NCBI RefSeq assembly: GCF_000004825.1
Contig: NW_008805089.1
Coordinates: 496,001-560,000 of the forward strand
Length of the DNA stretch: 64,000 nucleotides
DNA from: Heterostelium album PN500
Taxonomy: Eukaryota; Evosea; Eumycetozoa; Acytosteliales; Acytosteliaceae
Direction: 5' to 3'
Below, in pieces: positions 26,429 to 36,525 of this stretch. Both the position numbers and the translations under genes were made by a program. Within the stretch, counting starts at the first letter, position 1; every line of letters begins with the position of its first letter. The notes below the pieces were generated by a model. The model had not been told where the DNA came from, searched no databases, and saw only the letters and a program-made list of their open reading frames with translations.

Positions 26429-26722
26429 ATGGAAATGGAATATCCCAGTTTATGCCCTGCATGTGAAGGTTGTTGTAGACACTTCCACACACTTGCAGAT
26501 CAATCAATAATTTTGTACTGTGAAGAATGTGATGCTATATGGACGAATCCAGAGGATATCAGTGTAGAGAAAATGTCGTCCATGGAAGCTGATGATTTAA
26601 GAGACAACGATCAAATGTTACATTGGTCGACAACTGCAGAAGTAAATAATAGTTTATGGGCAGGGTTTGCCCAGTCAAACAACAGTTACTTTCATCCTAC
26701 ACGCGTAGCAAAGCAAAAATAG
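26429..26722 (+). CDS. Small Cys-rich (zinc-ribbon-like) protein, unknown function
   Basis: Single exon of 97 aa beginning MEMEYPSLCPACEGCC. The frame extends three codons upstream without an ATG, so 26429 is the natural start. Two Cys pairs, CPAC and YCEEC, about 25 residues apart suggest a zinc-ribbon-like fold; further Cys and His (EGCCRHFH) lie between. The pattern LYCEECDAIWTNPEDI resembles small bacterial zinc-ribbon proteins, where CEEC is followed by an aromatic and a Pro-Glu-Asp turn. The C-terminal half (FAQSNNSYFHPTR) shows no known domain. Codon use is mixed and gives no sign of recent transfer. Function unknown; small bacterial ancestry is only a possibility. Confidence 0.75.
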   Translation: MEMEYPSLCPACEGCCRHFHTLADQSIILYCEECDAIWTNPEDISVEKMSSMEADDLRDNDQMLHWSTTAEVNNSLWAGFAQSNNSYFHPTRVAKQK

Positions 26723-27114
26723 CTCTACTCTTACCTGTAACCTATATTAATAAATAAAATAACAAAAACAACTCTAATAATATTATTATTATTTTTACAT
26801 ATTTTTTTTTTAAATTCATAAATGAGATTCGTTTTGTTGATCAATTTCAAAACTGATAGTACACAGCAATTTGCTCTGTGATATCATAAGAAAAAAGATT
26901 ATTATTTCTATCTTTATTCTTTACTCTTTCTAGCAGGCAACAAAAAGCATATAATTTTTATAAAAATGATGATTTTCTTTTTTTTTTATTAAAAATTATC
27001 TTGATTTTTATTTGATTTTCTTTTTTTTCACACAAAAAATGTATTTAAATCTTTATAACAGATCAATAGTCATTATTATCATTTCTTTATTATTTCCTCA
27101 AATTTAATAAAGAA
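26723..27114. other. Spacer before the ankyrin-repeat gene
   Basis: 392 bases of A/T-rich sequence between two plus-strand genes, with T-tracts near 26975-27035. No gene or distinct motif is seen. Confidence 0.5.
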
Positions 27115-29064
27115 ATGAACAAAGATTTAATTTTATTTGTATTGAAAAATACATATATTAGTAATATTGTATTTGGACATGTAAAGAAGATTCATCACAA
27201 TTTGTTAATGAAATATGAAGGTAAAGATTTCAAGAGGGAAAGATTCAGTTGGGATCAGGTATGTGTGAGCCCAGAGATATTGGCAGGCAATGGTTACTAT
27301 CAACTATTGGAAGAGTATCTCGAGGAACTCGATCCTTCAAATTTGGAGTTTGAATTGCACGTCAATCAAGTGAATCGATTGAAGAAATACTATATCCTAA
27401 AGAATAGTGTCATCGGAGGACATCTTCACATCGTACAATACATGATCGAACAATACAAAGTGGATAGTGGTGTTTTAATCGGGACGGTAGCAACCGCCAA
27501 GAAAGAAGATCTTATGTACTTTGCATCTAAATACGGTTGGATCGATATTATCGTTTATCTTCTTGGTCTAACCGATGAGGATTCTCTACCGATTCGCTGG
27601 AATTTCAATAGAGCAATTGGAGTTGCACCACTCTCCAATAACTTTGATCTGCTAAAGCTGTTGGTTAATAGAGCAAGAGGAAAAGCTGCTTTCGACACCT
27701 ATTCAGTTTATGAGTCTGCTGCTCGTGTTGCCCGAATAGATATGTTAGAGTGGCTAGATACTACCAACCGATCCGCTGAAAGACACCGTTCCAATCTCTA
27801 TCAACAAGCGATAGCCACCAATAATCTAGAGATTCTCGAGTATTTTAAAAGTAAAAACGACAGACATACCGATGATAAATATAAGCTTTATGACACTGCT
27901 GCACTGTACGGAAGTCTGGCGATCCTTAATTGGTTGAAACTCAACAATATTGGTGAAGTTTCAAGGATGGCTTATAGTAATGCCGCCTACAAAGATTTTG
28001 TTGAGATTATCCATTGGTTATACACGAATACAACGGTTCAGTACAGTTCCTATGCTCTTGAGAATGCTATTATCGGTGGAAGCTTGGAATCATTGATATT
28101 TCTAAAGAAACACTTGGTTAAAGAATCAGCTCAAGTTTCCAACTTTATAGATTTGGCCACGGAATATTCAAATTTAGAAATTGTCAAGTGGTTGTACGAG
28201 AATCATACAGATGTACATTCAAATACAATAGATAAAGCTGCATCCTGCGGGTCATTGGAGATCGTAGAATGGTTGGACGAAAATACAACCAAAGGATGTA
28301 CAACATTGGCGATGGACATGGCTAGTGCAAATGGACACCTCGACATTGTTAAGTACCTACATGTCAACCGAACTGAAGGAGCAACTTTCCAGGCCATGAA
28401 TGCTGCTGCCTCTGTTGGAAACTTGGAGGTTGTTCGTTGGTTAAATGAGAATCGTACGGAAGGATGCACAACTCAGGCTTTTGTTTTGGCCGCACAAAAT
28501 GGCCACTTGGATGTGATCCGTTATCTCCATTACAATAGAACTGAAGGTGGAACACTTTCTACAATCGATAATGCAGCATATGGTGGACATTTGAATGTTA
28601 TTAGCTGGATTAGTGAAGCCAGGAGAAAAGATGAGTGTTCCACTTTGGCGATGAGCAACGCGGCATTAAATGGCCATCTAAAACTTGTTCGTTGGCTGCA
28701 CAATAACCGAACTGAAGGATGTAAAAGTAAGAGTATGGACAAAGCTGCCGAAGCAGGCTTCCTAGATATTGTAAAATGGCTTCATTACAACAGGACTGAA
28801 GGATGTTCTAAAGCGGCAATAGACAAAGCTTCACAAAATGGTCACATCGAAACCGTTAAATGGCTCCACTACAACAGAACAGAAGGTTGTACCAAATTTG
28901 CTATCGACTCTGCCTCTATTGCTGGTCATCTTCAAGTGGTAAAATTCTTATCAAAAAATAGAACTGAAGGGTGCTCGTCAAATGCCAGAAAAAATGCTGA
29001 AAGAAATGGTCACTTGGAAGTTGCATTATTTCTTAAAACAAATAGATCCGAATGCTTTTATTAG
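27115..29064 (+). CDS. Ankyrin-repeat protein with NRTEGC-type repeats
   Basis: Single exon, 649 aa. The N-terminal 80 residues (MNKDLILFVLKNTYISNIVF...) look like the short leader typical of a large dictyostelid ankyrin family. From about residue 95 to the end it consists of ankyrin-like units of 32-35 residues with the core GHLEVVKWLH. The last seven units share the signature NRTEGC or a close variant after WLHYN/WLNEN (about residues 420-645). This repeat type is also known from amoeba giant viruses and other amoebozoans, where it forms big gene families. Such solenoids mediate protein binding; the partner is unknown. There is no signal peptide, so the repeated Asn-Arg-Thr is unlikely to be glycosylated. 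High similarity among adjacent repeats suggests recent internal duplication. Confidence 0.9.
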   Translation: MNKDLILFVLKNTYISNIVFGHVKKIHHNLLMKYEGKDFKRERFSWDQVCVSPEILAGNGYYQLLEEYLEELDPSNLEFELHVNQVNRLKKYYILKNSVIGGHLHIVQYMIEQYKVDSGVLIGTVATAKKEDLMYFASKYGWIDIIVYLLGLTDEDSLPIRWNFNRAIGVAPLSNNFDLLKLLVNRARGKAAFDTYSVYESAARVARIDMLEWLDTTNRSAERHRSNLYQQAIATNNLEILEYFKSKNDRHTDDKYKLYDTAALYGSLAILNWLKLNNIGEVSRMAYSNAAYKDFVEIIHWLYTNTTVQYSSYALENAIIGGSLESLIFLKKHLVKESAQVSNFIDLATEYSNLEIVKWLYENHTDVHSNTIDKAASCGSLEIVEWLDENTTKGCTTLAMDMASANGHLDIVKYLHVNRTEGATFQAMNAAASVGNLEVVRWLNENRTEGCTTQAFVLAAQNGHLDVIRYLHYNRTEGGTLSTIDNAAYGGHLNVISWISEARRKDECSTLAMSNAALNGHLKLVRWLHNNRTEGCKSKSMDKAAEAGFLDIVKWLHYNRTEGCSKAAIDKASQNGHIETVKWLHYNRTEGCTKFAIDSASIAGHLQVVKFLSKNRTEGCSSNARKNAERNGHLEVALFLKTNRSECFY

Positions 29065-29252
29065 ACATTTGTTTTAAGCGTAATAACAAATTCAACCAAT
29101 AAACAAAATCTTCTCATTGATAACAACTCCTATATAAGACAATATAAACAATCAGATATATATGACAGATGAATTTATGAGTAGAATAAAAGATTAAAAC
29201 TATTTTTATTTTATTTATTTTAAATAACCAACAGGTTGAACAACATTTGTAT

Positions 29253-29450
29253 TTATATTGAAGTGAGAGATGCAGATCCACAACGAACTCGTTTTTTCTT
29301 ATCATCAACCATGAATGACTCGAATGTATCAGTTTCAATTGAGTGTACGTTTTGTAATGCTCTTCTTTATAAAATCGAATTAAAATAAATCCTGTTGTTG
29401 TCCGTCTAAGGACAATAAGGTAGCCGCCAAGGCAATATCAATACCTATCA
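29253..29450 (-). pseudogene. Possible decayed gene segments of unknown family
   Basis: Minus-strand 29365-29253 reads RRALQNVHSIETDTFESF and then MVDDKKKRVRCG, ending in a TAA. It is preceded by an AG that could be an acceptor. Minus-strand 29450-29392, after another AG, reads GIDIALAATLLSLDGQQQ with G/C-ending codons. No GT donor lies between the two, and their frames differ. They are therefore either remnants of a lost host gene or parts of one whose structure I cannot resolve. No family recognised. Confidence 0.25.
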
Positions 29451-29620
29451 ATCAACATCAACAATATACATCAGCCAACATATAGTAATAGTCAATTATA
29501 ATTAATTAAATTAATTAAATCAACTAAATAAGTAATAGTTCAAAACAACAGATCGAAATAACAATTAAATTAGAATCTGTTGTTTCTAAATTAAGTATTC
29601 AACACTCAGCCGTCAAGCTT

Positions 29621-29658
29621 CTCAATAATGAATATATTGAGTTTAACGCGACGTTAAA
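29621..29658. repeat. Twin hairpins, 7-bp stems
   Basis: CTCAATA-ATGAATA-TATTGAG (29621-29641) is followed at once by TTTAACG-CGA-CGTTAAA (29642-29658). Both stems are perfect. They lie about 190 bases upstream of the ORF at 29843. They may be regulatory or belong to a small RNA (inference). Confidence 0.55.
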
Positions 29659-29842
29659 GATTCGATTCATTAAATCAATTCAATTCATTCAATAATTAAT
29701 TAGATTATTAGATTAAAAAGTTATATAAGATATCAAAAGTTAATTAATAAATAAAAGATTAAATTAGAGTTAAATTAAAATTATATAAAAACATTATTAA
29801 GAATAGTATTTTATTATTATTGATTATTAATTAAATAAGAAA

Positions 29843-30142
29843 ATGGTAGATCCAACTGATCAGTCATCAAATACAACAACCACAACCACAACAACTAGTA
29901 GTTCAACAGTACCTACAGATCCAACAACTAATACGAGTGACCTCAACATGAGTGACATTGAAAGTAACAACAATAACGATTCAATTCAATCAACTTCCAC
30001 TCTATTCCCAGACGTAACTCCCACCAGCATTCGCCCAGATCTACTCTCATCTGATCTGTTCCAATCCAGTCTGGCCACTTCGAAGTTACCGGTCTCCTCT
30101 GCCATCACCTCAGGTCAACCGGATAACAAACACCTGTTGTAG
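29843..30142 (+). CDS. Small Ser/Thr-rich protein, unknown function
   Basis: Open frame of 99 aa: a poly-Thr/Ser start (MVDPTDQSSNTTTT), an Asn run, then a less repetitive part (FPDVTPTSIRPDLLSS). The second half uses G/C-ending codons (CTG, ACC, GTC), like real genes in this window and unlike the spacers. There is no signal peptide or domain. It may be a genuine small disordered protein or the surviving first exon of a longer gene, since decayed kelch-like sequence on the opposite strand begins just downstream. Not recognised; moderate confidence that it is coding. Confidence 0.5.
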   Translation: MVDPTDQSSNTTTTTTTTSSSTVPTDPTTNTSDLNMSDIESNNNNDSIQSTSTLFPDVTPTSIRPDLLSSDLFQSSLATSKLPVSSAITSGQPDNKHLL

Positions 30143-30196
30143 TGGAACTGAATAAAGTGTTCCTTGATAGACCGTCGAATACACGTGTATTTTGAA

Positions 30197-30640
30197 TTAA
30201 TCTTTTGGTAAGTTATGATATTTCTCGAATTCAGATGTGTTCACGTTGAATCGGTCTATTCTATTGCAATCAATGCCACTAACCAAATAGATATAGTCCA
30301 TACCATCATAACAACTGATATATAAACATCAGGTATGATTCATTTCATCTCACTGGATTGTCAATTGATTTCGATTTCACAGAGAACTTGTACCATTTAT
30401 TCTCATTCTGATATCCTCCGATATATATAAACATACTCTCCCATTGAAATGAGCGATGCATAGGTATAATCAAACAAGTGTGAAAACTCAGTTCCTCTAT
30501 CTGATCATTCTTTGATGTATTGATCAGAGTAGCCCATTCCAATGTGTTGAAAAGATATACTGGTCGCTGCATTTGTTGCTTACTACTGATGGTGCTACTT
30601 TTATAGAATTGTCTACCTGTGATACTTTTATTGAAATATC
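30197..30640 (-). pseudogene. Decayed kelch-like gene fragment
   Basis: Two kelch-type blocks on the minus strand lie out of frame with each other and have no start. The upstream block (about 30640-30345) contains LFNTLEWATLIN and FIYIGGYQNENKWYKFSVKS. The downstream block (about 30310-30197) contains CYDGMDYIYLVSG and RIDRFNVNTSEFEKYHNLP. The IYIGG/IYLVSG strands followed by a YKFS or RFN turn are typical of the dictyostelid kelch-repeat families. The frame break, missing start and stops point to a relic of a host gene. A very short intron (39 bases) does not restore the frame. An unrecognised multi-exon gene is less likely. Confidence 0.6.
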
Positions 30641-31499
30641 AATTATTTATATGAGAGTGGTTTGATGGTAGAGAAAAATAGATATAGTTACATATATAAA
30701 TAAATTGACTTACGGAATGGGATATTACCCTTCAATATGTTATAAAAACTACATTATTAAATTTCTTTATTATTGATTGCAATTGGTGGTAAACAATTTC
30801 TCTAGTTGTTATTTTATGCCCAATGGTTGGTACTCTTAATGAATCATTATCATTATTATTATTATTATTAATATTATATTATTGAAGTGATTGTTGTATA
30901 TATGAATAATATCTAAAATTATTGAATCTAAATCATTATGTTGATCTTTTATTAACATATTAAATTCAGAAAATACAAAGAATTTTAATTTTTAAAATAT
31001 TTGTATTTTTTGTTTTAGTTTTCATTTAACTTGTTCAAGGTTTATTTTTAAATTTGATGATTATGTTAAAATAAGTTTCCTTTTTTTTTTTGTCTAAATA
31101 AAGATCAAAATAATAAATATTGTTAATTTTCTATTTAGTAAGAAGACCAAGTCTGAAGCTATTATATCTACTTCAATTGATATGAGGATCTTATTTCTTT
31201 AAACTATATTTAGTATTTTTGAATTTTGTTTAAACTAATAAAATAATTAATTTATATTTCAATCAATCGATTTCCATTAATATCGGAAATAATTAATTGT
31301 AGATGCAGAAATTTTTTCTATTTTTTTTCAACGAAAATTTTTCACCAAAATACTATTTTTGGATTTTTATTTTTTGTACTGTTACTATCAGTGTATGATG
31401 TACCTTTACTATATAAGTAATCACTATTTGATTTACAAATAATCAAAAAATAAAACAAACTAATAATAAATAATCTTCATTATAATCAATAAATAGAAA
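30641..31499. other. Spacer upstream of the Rac gene
   Basis: About 860 bases of A/T-rich sequence with ATT arrays (about 30855-30880) and T-tracts. No gene is seen. The Rac promoter is expected in the last few hundred bases. Confidence 0.5.
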
Positions 31500-32191
31500 A
31501 TGAGAGCTGTTAAATTTGTAGTTGTAGGTGATGGTGCCACTGGTAAGACTTGTCTCTTGATAAGTTATGCTACCAATCAATTCCCAGGTGAATATATTCC
31601 AGTATGTATCTATTATTTAATTAAAATTTGAATACAAATCATAATTATAAATAAGAATAAATAACTGATAATAATTGTTATGAATTATAATTATAGACTG
31701 TTTTCGATAACTATTGTGCAAATACAATGGTAGATGGTAAACCATATAACTTGGGATTATGGGATACTGCCGGACAAGAGGATTATGACAGACTGAGACC
31801 ACTGTCATACCCACAGACCGATGTATTTTTGATTTGTTTCTCTGTAATCTCACCGTCATCATTTGAAAACGTCTCTGCCAAGTGGGCACCGGAAGTCAGA
31901 CATCATGCTCCGGGTGTTCCTATTATCTTGGTTGGTACAAAGACCGATATGCGTGACGACAAAGAAACTATCGATCGTCTTCGTGAAAAGAAAATTCAAC
32001 CGATCAACTACGAACAAGGTTTAGGAAAGATGAAAGATATCAAAGCTTCGAAATACCTCGAGTGTTCTGCACTCACTCAAAAGGGTATTAAGAATGTTTT
32101 CGACGAAGGTATTAGAGTATCAACAAACATTCCAATCTACGATGTAAAACAAAAGAGATATGGTGTCTCTTCAGGTTGTATGATCCTATAA
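31500..32191 (+). CDS. Rac-family small GTPase
   Basis: Two exons (31500-31601, 31697-32191); 198 aa. G1 is GDGATGKT (residues 10-17), switch I has GEYIPTVFDNY, G3 is [21 protein letters not shown]4 is GTKTDMRDD, the Rho insert is [15 protein letters not shown] and G5 is ECSALTQKG. The C-terminus is [14 protein letters not shown]: a basic patch and a CaaX box whose final Leu predicts geranylgeranylation and membrane attachment. Rac proteins switch actin polymerisation. Position 14, Val in Rac1, is Thr here; Gly12, Thr17 and Gln61 are kept, so GTPase function should remain. The sequence is diverged from Rac1 ([16 protein letters not shown]) and the dictyostelid paralogue is not assigned. Intron position after IP is shared by many Rac genes. 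Confidence 0.95.
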
Positions 32192-32360
32192 AAAGATAAT
32201 TATAATAATAATCAACTATTTTTTTTTTGTACAAAAAACAAACAATAACTATTTATAACAACAACAACTTAATTTTTAAATAAAAAAAAAAGGACAATCG
32301 AATTCATTTTTGATTGATTCTTAAATCTATATTAACTTTTTTTAATTAAATGTCTTGTAG

Positions 32361-35133
32361 TTATTTTGTCATTGTATTTATAAGATAACTTGATATCTCT
32401 TTCAACATTTCTTTGTTTGACAATTGTTTTGCACAGGCTTGTGCTTTCTCCAGGTATTCGATTCCAAGTTTTTTGTTGACGGATTTGTTGAATTGACTCT
32501 CACGGAATATAGTCTTGGCATAGAGTAGATAGAGTTTTGCTTGCAGCTGGCAATCCTGTAGAACCATTGGCAGTGTGATTTCCAGCAGCGAGTAAGCACG
32601 CTCGAAATCACCGGATTCCAGGTGTGTCTTGATCAGCAGTAGATTCGACTCGGCAGAGAGTGTCGGCTGGTTATAGTGGTCGGATAGCGACAGTGCGCAC
32701 AACATATTGCTCATTCCCGACTGCATGGAGAGTACACCGCCACACTCCTGGAAGAGTTGCGCCAGCAGTACATGAAACTCGGTAGTCAGTGACTCGTAGC
32801 CGTTGTCTCTTGCCAAACGGATTGCATCGTTCAGGAATTGGTGAGCGACATCAAACTGTCGTGATTTGATAAAGTAACGACCGACCTGAGTGTAGGTCGC
32901 GAAAATCTGTGACCAGCCAGCTTGTTCCGAGTCGTCTGGCGACAAACGATTCAACAGCGGCAGTAGCGACTCCAACACCAAATGAGCACGATCCAAATTA
33001 CTCTCTGCCAACGCCACCTCAAACATTATACACAAACTAGTGTACAAAAGAATTGACTTTATATGATTATGATATGGATATTCATTCATACAATAGCCAA
33101 TGATATTTTGTGCCGATTCAAAATCACCTTTTTTACAATGCTACAATATTATATAATAGTTATTAAATTAATTACCATTCATTTTAATATTAATATTAAT
33201 TAGATACTTACTGTTAAAGCTAATTTACAATAGGTAATGATTGTATCCTTTGAAGAGTTTGTGTTTGATTGATAATGTATGAATTCATTGAGTTGTGAGT
33301 TGTTGTTGTTGAACCGGAATGATAGTTCATTGAAATAGGTTGATAACTCCAAATTACCAAAGATTTCCCAGACTGTAGATTTCATCTGTAGAATCGACAG
33401 ATTGTTACTACGATTGATACGTTGTGAACTCTCCAATAATGAAAAGATATCATTATAATATTTAGAATTATTATTATTGTTATTGTTTGTAGAATTACTA
33501 TTATTATTATTAATTGTTAACTTATTATTATTATTATTAGTAATGTTACTATTATTGTTATTAATAGATGTATTATTATTATTACTTCTATTTATTATAT
33601 TACTGTTGGCTGTCAAATTGTTATTATTATAGCTACTACTATTTGTATTGCTGTTTACATTCATGTTTAGCTTTGTTTTCGATAGTAGATTGATGGATGA
33701 TAGCGACGACATGTCTAGTTCGGCAGCACGGTGTATTCCTTTGTCTAGGATGTCCTGTTGGCTGTGCGGTTGGAAATGGTCGATGTTGTCCATCGATATA
33801 ATGACCGATCGATGTTGGAATTTGGAGAGCATGTTTAGTGCCAGTGCCAGACAGGAGTTGTCGTTTCGCTCCTGTGCAATTCTAATGGTTTCCTGTAGTG
33901 AGAGATACGACTGTTCGTAATGTCCGAAATGATAGTGTAGCTTCGAAAGATTGAACACTGCATACGGCAACAAAGCGTTGTTTGACAACAAACCATCGCC
34001 ATTACAATAGTCAAAGTAACGATGCAACTCTTCCACCGACTGTTCATAATCCATATGACTTTGACTAGATATCAAACTATCACAAAACATATTATTAATA
34101 AAAATGTAAAATAATCTACTTTATAAACATTTCGATTATGTTATAACTTACTCAATATATCTTGACTTGTTAACGTTTGGTAAAACCGACTTTATAATAT
34201 CGATATGTTCTTTAATATCTAATGGATTTACTTTACCAATTGAATCTAATACATTTTATACATTAGTATATGTAGTAGATCTTAACTGTATTGTTAATGT
34301 GTTACTTACTGTTAATCTTTGATATTTCTTCATAAACAAATCTCTCTTGTTCCATAGGTGATAGAAATGATATCTTTTTACCATTATTATTATTGTTATT
34401 ATTTGTTTGATTATTATTATTATTTTGTATTTGTTTGTTGTTTCTATTATTATCTAGATCATAATGATATTGATTGATATAATCACGCATTTGATTGTAA
34501 AGTGAGATTAAACCATCGAATAAAGATTGATTGAATATCAATAACACCTTTTTAACAAATAGACCAAGTACACTCTTTCCATCTAAATACTCCTTTTGCT
34601 GTTGTTGTTGTTCCTCTTCATCATCTTCATCTTCATCATTTTCATCAACCTGTCTCTCTTTTTCAAAGAATATCTTTATTGAACTAAAGAATTGTTGTAA
34701 ATCATCTATTGTTTCAAATGTAATCTATTTAATTTAATTTGTTTATAATAACGTTAATACTACAGTGTATTATAATAAAAATGATAATAATAACTTACAT
34801 ATTCAATTAACTCTTGTGTTAAGAATACATTTGATATTCTTATCTTTTTAAGCTCTAAAATGATATCATATAATGTCGGTTCATTATAACTATCTGGATT
34901 CTATAAAATAATAATAGATTGATTATTCATAATTATTAGATTATAATTAAAGATAAAATAAAACATGTCCAATTGATATTTACTTTAATATATTTTAAAA
35001 GTAAGATTGACAATGATTTCTTTTGAAAAGGGTGAAGTTGTGCATTTAGATAATGATCAATCAATGCACATAAACATATCTTGTGTGGTGATAATCTTAT
35101 ATTATTATTAAAGTTAACATTATTATTATTCAT
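32361..35133 (-). CDS. anapc5: Anaphase-promoting complex subunit 5
   Basis: Six exons, all in frame: 35133-34984, 34900-34799, 34724-34310, 34245-34152, 34115-33212 and 33140-32361; 814 aa, somewhat longer than the animal protein because of Asn runs and an acidic Glu/Gln insert. The start MNNNNVNFNNNIRLSPHK leads into ICLCALIDHYL, equivalent to the N-terminal helical domain of APC5. The signature segment is in exon 5: VEELHRYFDYCN...LLPYAVFNLSKLHYHFGHYE...ALNMLSKF (about residues 275-340). The remainder forms TPR-like helical pairs (RQFDVAHQFLNDAIRLARDNG, GDFERAYSLLEITLP). APC5 is a scaffold subunit of the APC/C ubiquitin ligase that drives mitotic exit. It is divergent from the TatD gene; the 219-base gap has an E2F-like site, which fits cell-cycle expression. 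Confidence 0.93.
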
Positions 35134-35220
35134 TATATAATATTTAATTATATTTTATTTTGGTTTAAGTTAAGTTAATAAAACACCAACTTCAAGTCAT
35201 GGTCAATGAAGTGTTAGTTC

Positions 35221-35234
35221 AACAAGTTCGCGCC
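35221..35234. promoter_or_regulatory. E2F-like element AACAAGTTCGCGCC
   Basis: It lies in the APC5/TatD divergent promoter (35134-35352). TTCGCGCC matches the E2F/DP core (TTSSCGC). The same 14 bases occur at 39718-39731, upstream of the U5 snRNA gene. Two exact copies in AT-rich spacers, of a G/C-rich word, are unlikely by chance. Factor assignment is inference. Confidence 0.55.
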
Positions 35235-35352
35235 CGTTGAAAAACACATCAAAATTTAAATATTTGAAATTTTCTTAATAATTTATTAATTTTCTTAATT
35301 TCACAACTTTAGTGTGTGTTTTGTTTCAATCATCATTCTTCTGTTGTTGATA

Positions 35353-36525
35353 ATGTTTAAGAGATCGTTGTTAAATAAAAATACATCTTTATTCTTTTTT
35401 AAACAAATTAACTATAATAATAATAATAATAATAATAACAAATTTAGTAATATAACTACTTTATTTAATTGTAATATTTATAAAAACTATAATAATAGTA
35501 ATAACTTCTTAAATAGAAATATGAGTTCAACATCTACAACTTCAACTGGTGGTGGTGGTGGTGATTGCTGTGGTGTCGGTAGTGGTAGTGGTGGTGGTGG
35601 TAAGCAAAGACAACAACAACAACCAAAAAAACAACAACAACAACAACAACAAGAAAAGAAACCACAATCAAAAGGAAATAAATCAGAGGTATCAAAATAT
35701 AAGTTTACAACACCAAAGGTTGTAGATATGCCTGTCGATGCTAAATATGTCGATACTCATGTGCATGTCGATCAGATCATGATGCGTATGAATATGACAT
35801 TGGATCAATTCCCTATGTTCGCAGCTGCCAACTTCCCACCGCAATTCGAGCGTCTCGTCCAGGTCTGTTGTGACCCGGTGTCGCTCGAGTACACCGATAT
35901 GCTCATTTCATTCGACCAGATCTTTGCTGCGTACGGTGTGCACCCACACAACGCATCGGAGTACAACGACGACATCGAAGCGAAGCTGATACAGCGTATG
36001 GCCAGTCCAAAGGTGGTGGCCTGGGGAGAGTGCGGTCTCGACTACTTCTATAACAAGTCGGCCCGACCAGCGCAACTCAGTGCATTCACCCGTCAGCTGC
36101 AAGCGGCAGTCAAGTGCAACAAACCGGTGGTCGTTCACTCACGTGAAGCCGAAGAAGACACACTCCGACTACTCAAGGAGAACCTCCCGAAAGACTGGAA
36201 GATTCACATCCATTGTTTCACATCGAACATTGAATTCGCACTGGCACTACTCGAACACTTCCCTAACCTCTACATCGGATTCACCGGGTGCATCACATTC
36301 AACAACTCTGAATCAATAAGAGACTCTGTCTCTGTCGTTCCCATCGACAGAATCCTCTTGGAAACCGATGGACCCTACATGACACCAATGCCATTCCGTG
36401 GTCAAATAGCAAACTCTGGTCATATACCTCAAATCGCCAATGTAATCGCCGGCATAAAAGAACTTTCATTAGAAGAAGTTTTAACTCAATGTCGTATCAA
36501 CACAACATTACTATATGGAATTTAA
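35353..36525 (+). CDS. TatD-family metal-dependent deoxyribonuclease
   Basis: Single exon; 390 aa from the ATG at 35353. The frame is open a little further upstream but has no ATG. The TIM-barrel metal ligands are all present: YVDTHVH (His136, His138), Glu226 in GECGLDY, His262 in VVVHSREA, His287 in HIHCFTS and Asp339 in LLETDGPYM. TatD enzymes are Mg-dependent 3'-5' exonucleases linked to DNA repair and apoptotic-type DNA degradation. The first 130 residues are an added leader: MFKRSLLNKNTSLFFFK with no acidic residues could target mitochondria, followed by Asn, Gly and Gln/Lys-rich runs. An inner ATG (35521, MSSTSTT) could give a cytosolic form. The nuclease core shows strong G/C-rich codon use, unlike the leader. 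Divergent from APC5. Confidence 0.92.
   Translation: MFKRSLLNKNTSLFFFKQINYNNNNNNNNKFSNITTLFNCNIYKNYNNSNNFLNRNMSSTSTTSTGGGGGDCCGVGSGSGGGGKQRQQQQPKKQQQQQQQEKKPQSKGNKSEVSKYKFTTPKVVDMPVDAKYVDTHVHVDQIMMRMNMTLDQFPMFAAANFPPQFERLVQVCCDPVSLEYTDMLISFDQIFAAYGVHPHNASEYNDDIEAKLIQRMASPKVVAWGECGLDYFYNKSARPAQLSAFTRQLQAAVKCNKPVVVHSREAEEDTLRLLKENLPKDWKIHIHCFTSNIEFALALLEHFPNLYIGFTGCITFNNSESIRDSVSVVPIDRILLETDGPYMTPMPFRGQIANSGHIPQIANVIAGIKELSLEEVLTQCRINTTLLYGI

Larger units (their letters stand above)
29065..29842. other. Spacer with coding-like minus-strand remnants and twin hairpins
   Basis: 778 bases. Two short minus-strand stretches (29253-29365 and 29392-29450) look coding but do not join into a gene. Twin hairpins lie at 29621-29658. 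The rest is A/T-rich leader sequence for the ORF at 29843. Confidence 0.45.

Noticed and set aside
29400-29440. rRNA-like AAGGTAGCC string and TTGTCC/GGACAA hairpin
   Set aside because: Only nine bases agree with the large-subunit rRNA motif, and the sequence reads better as coding-like on the minus strand.
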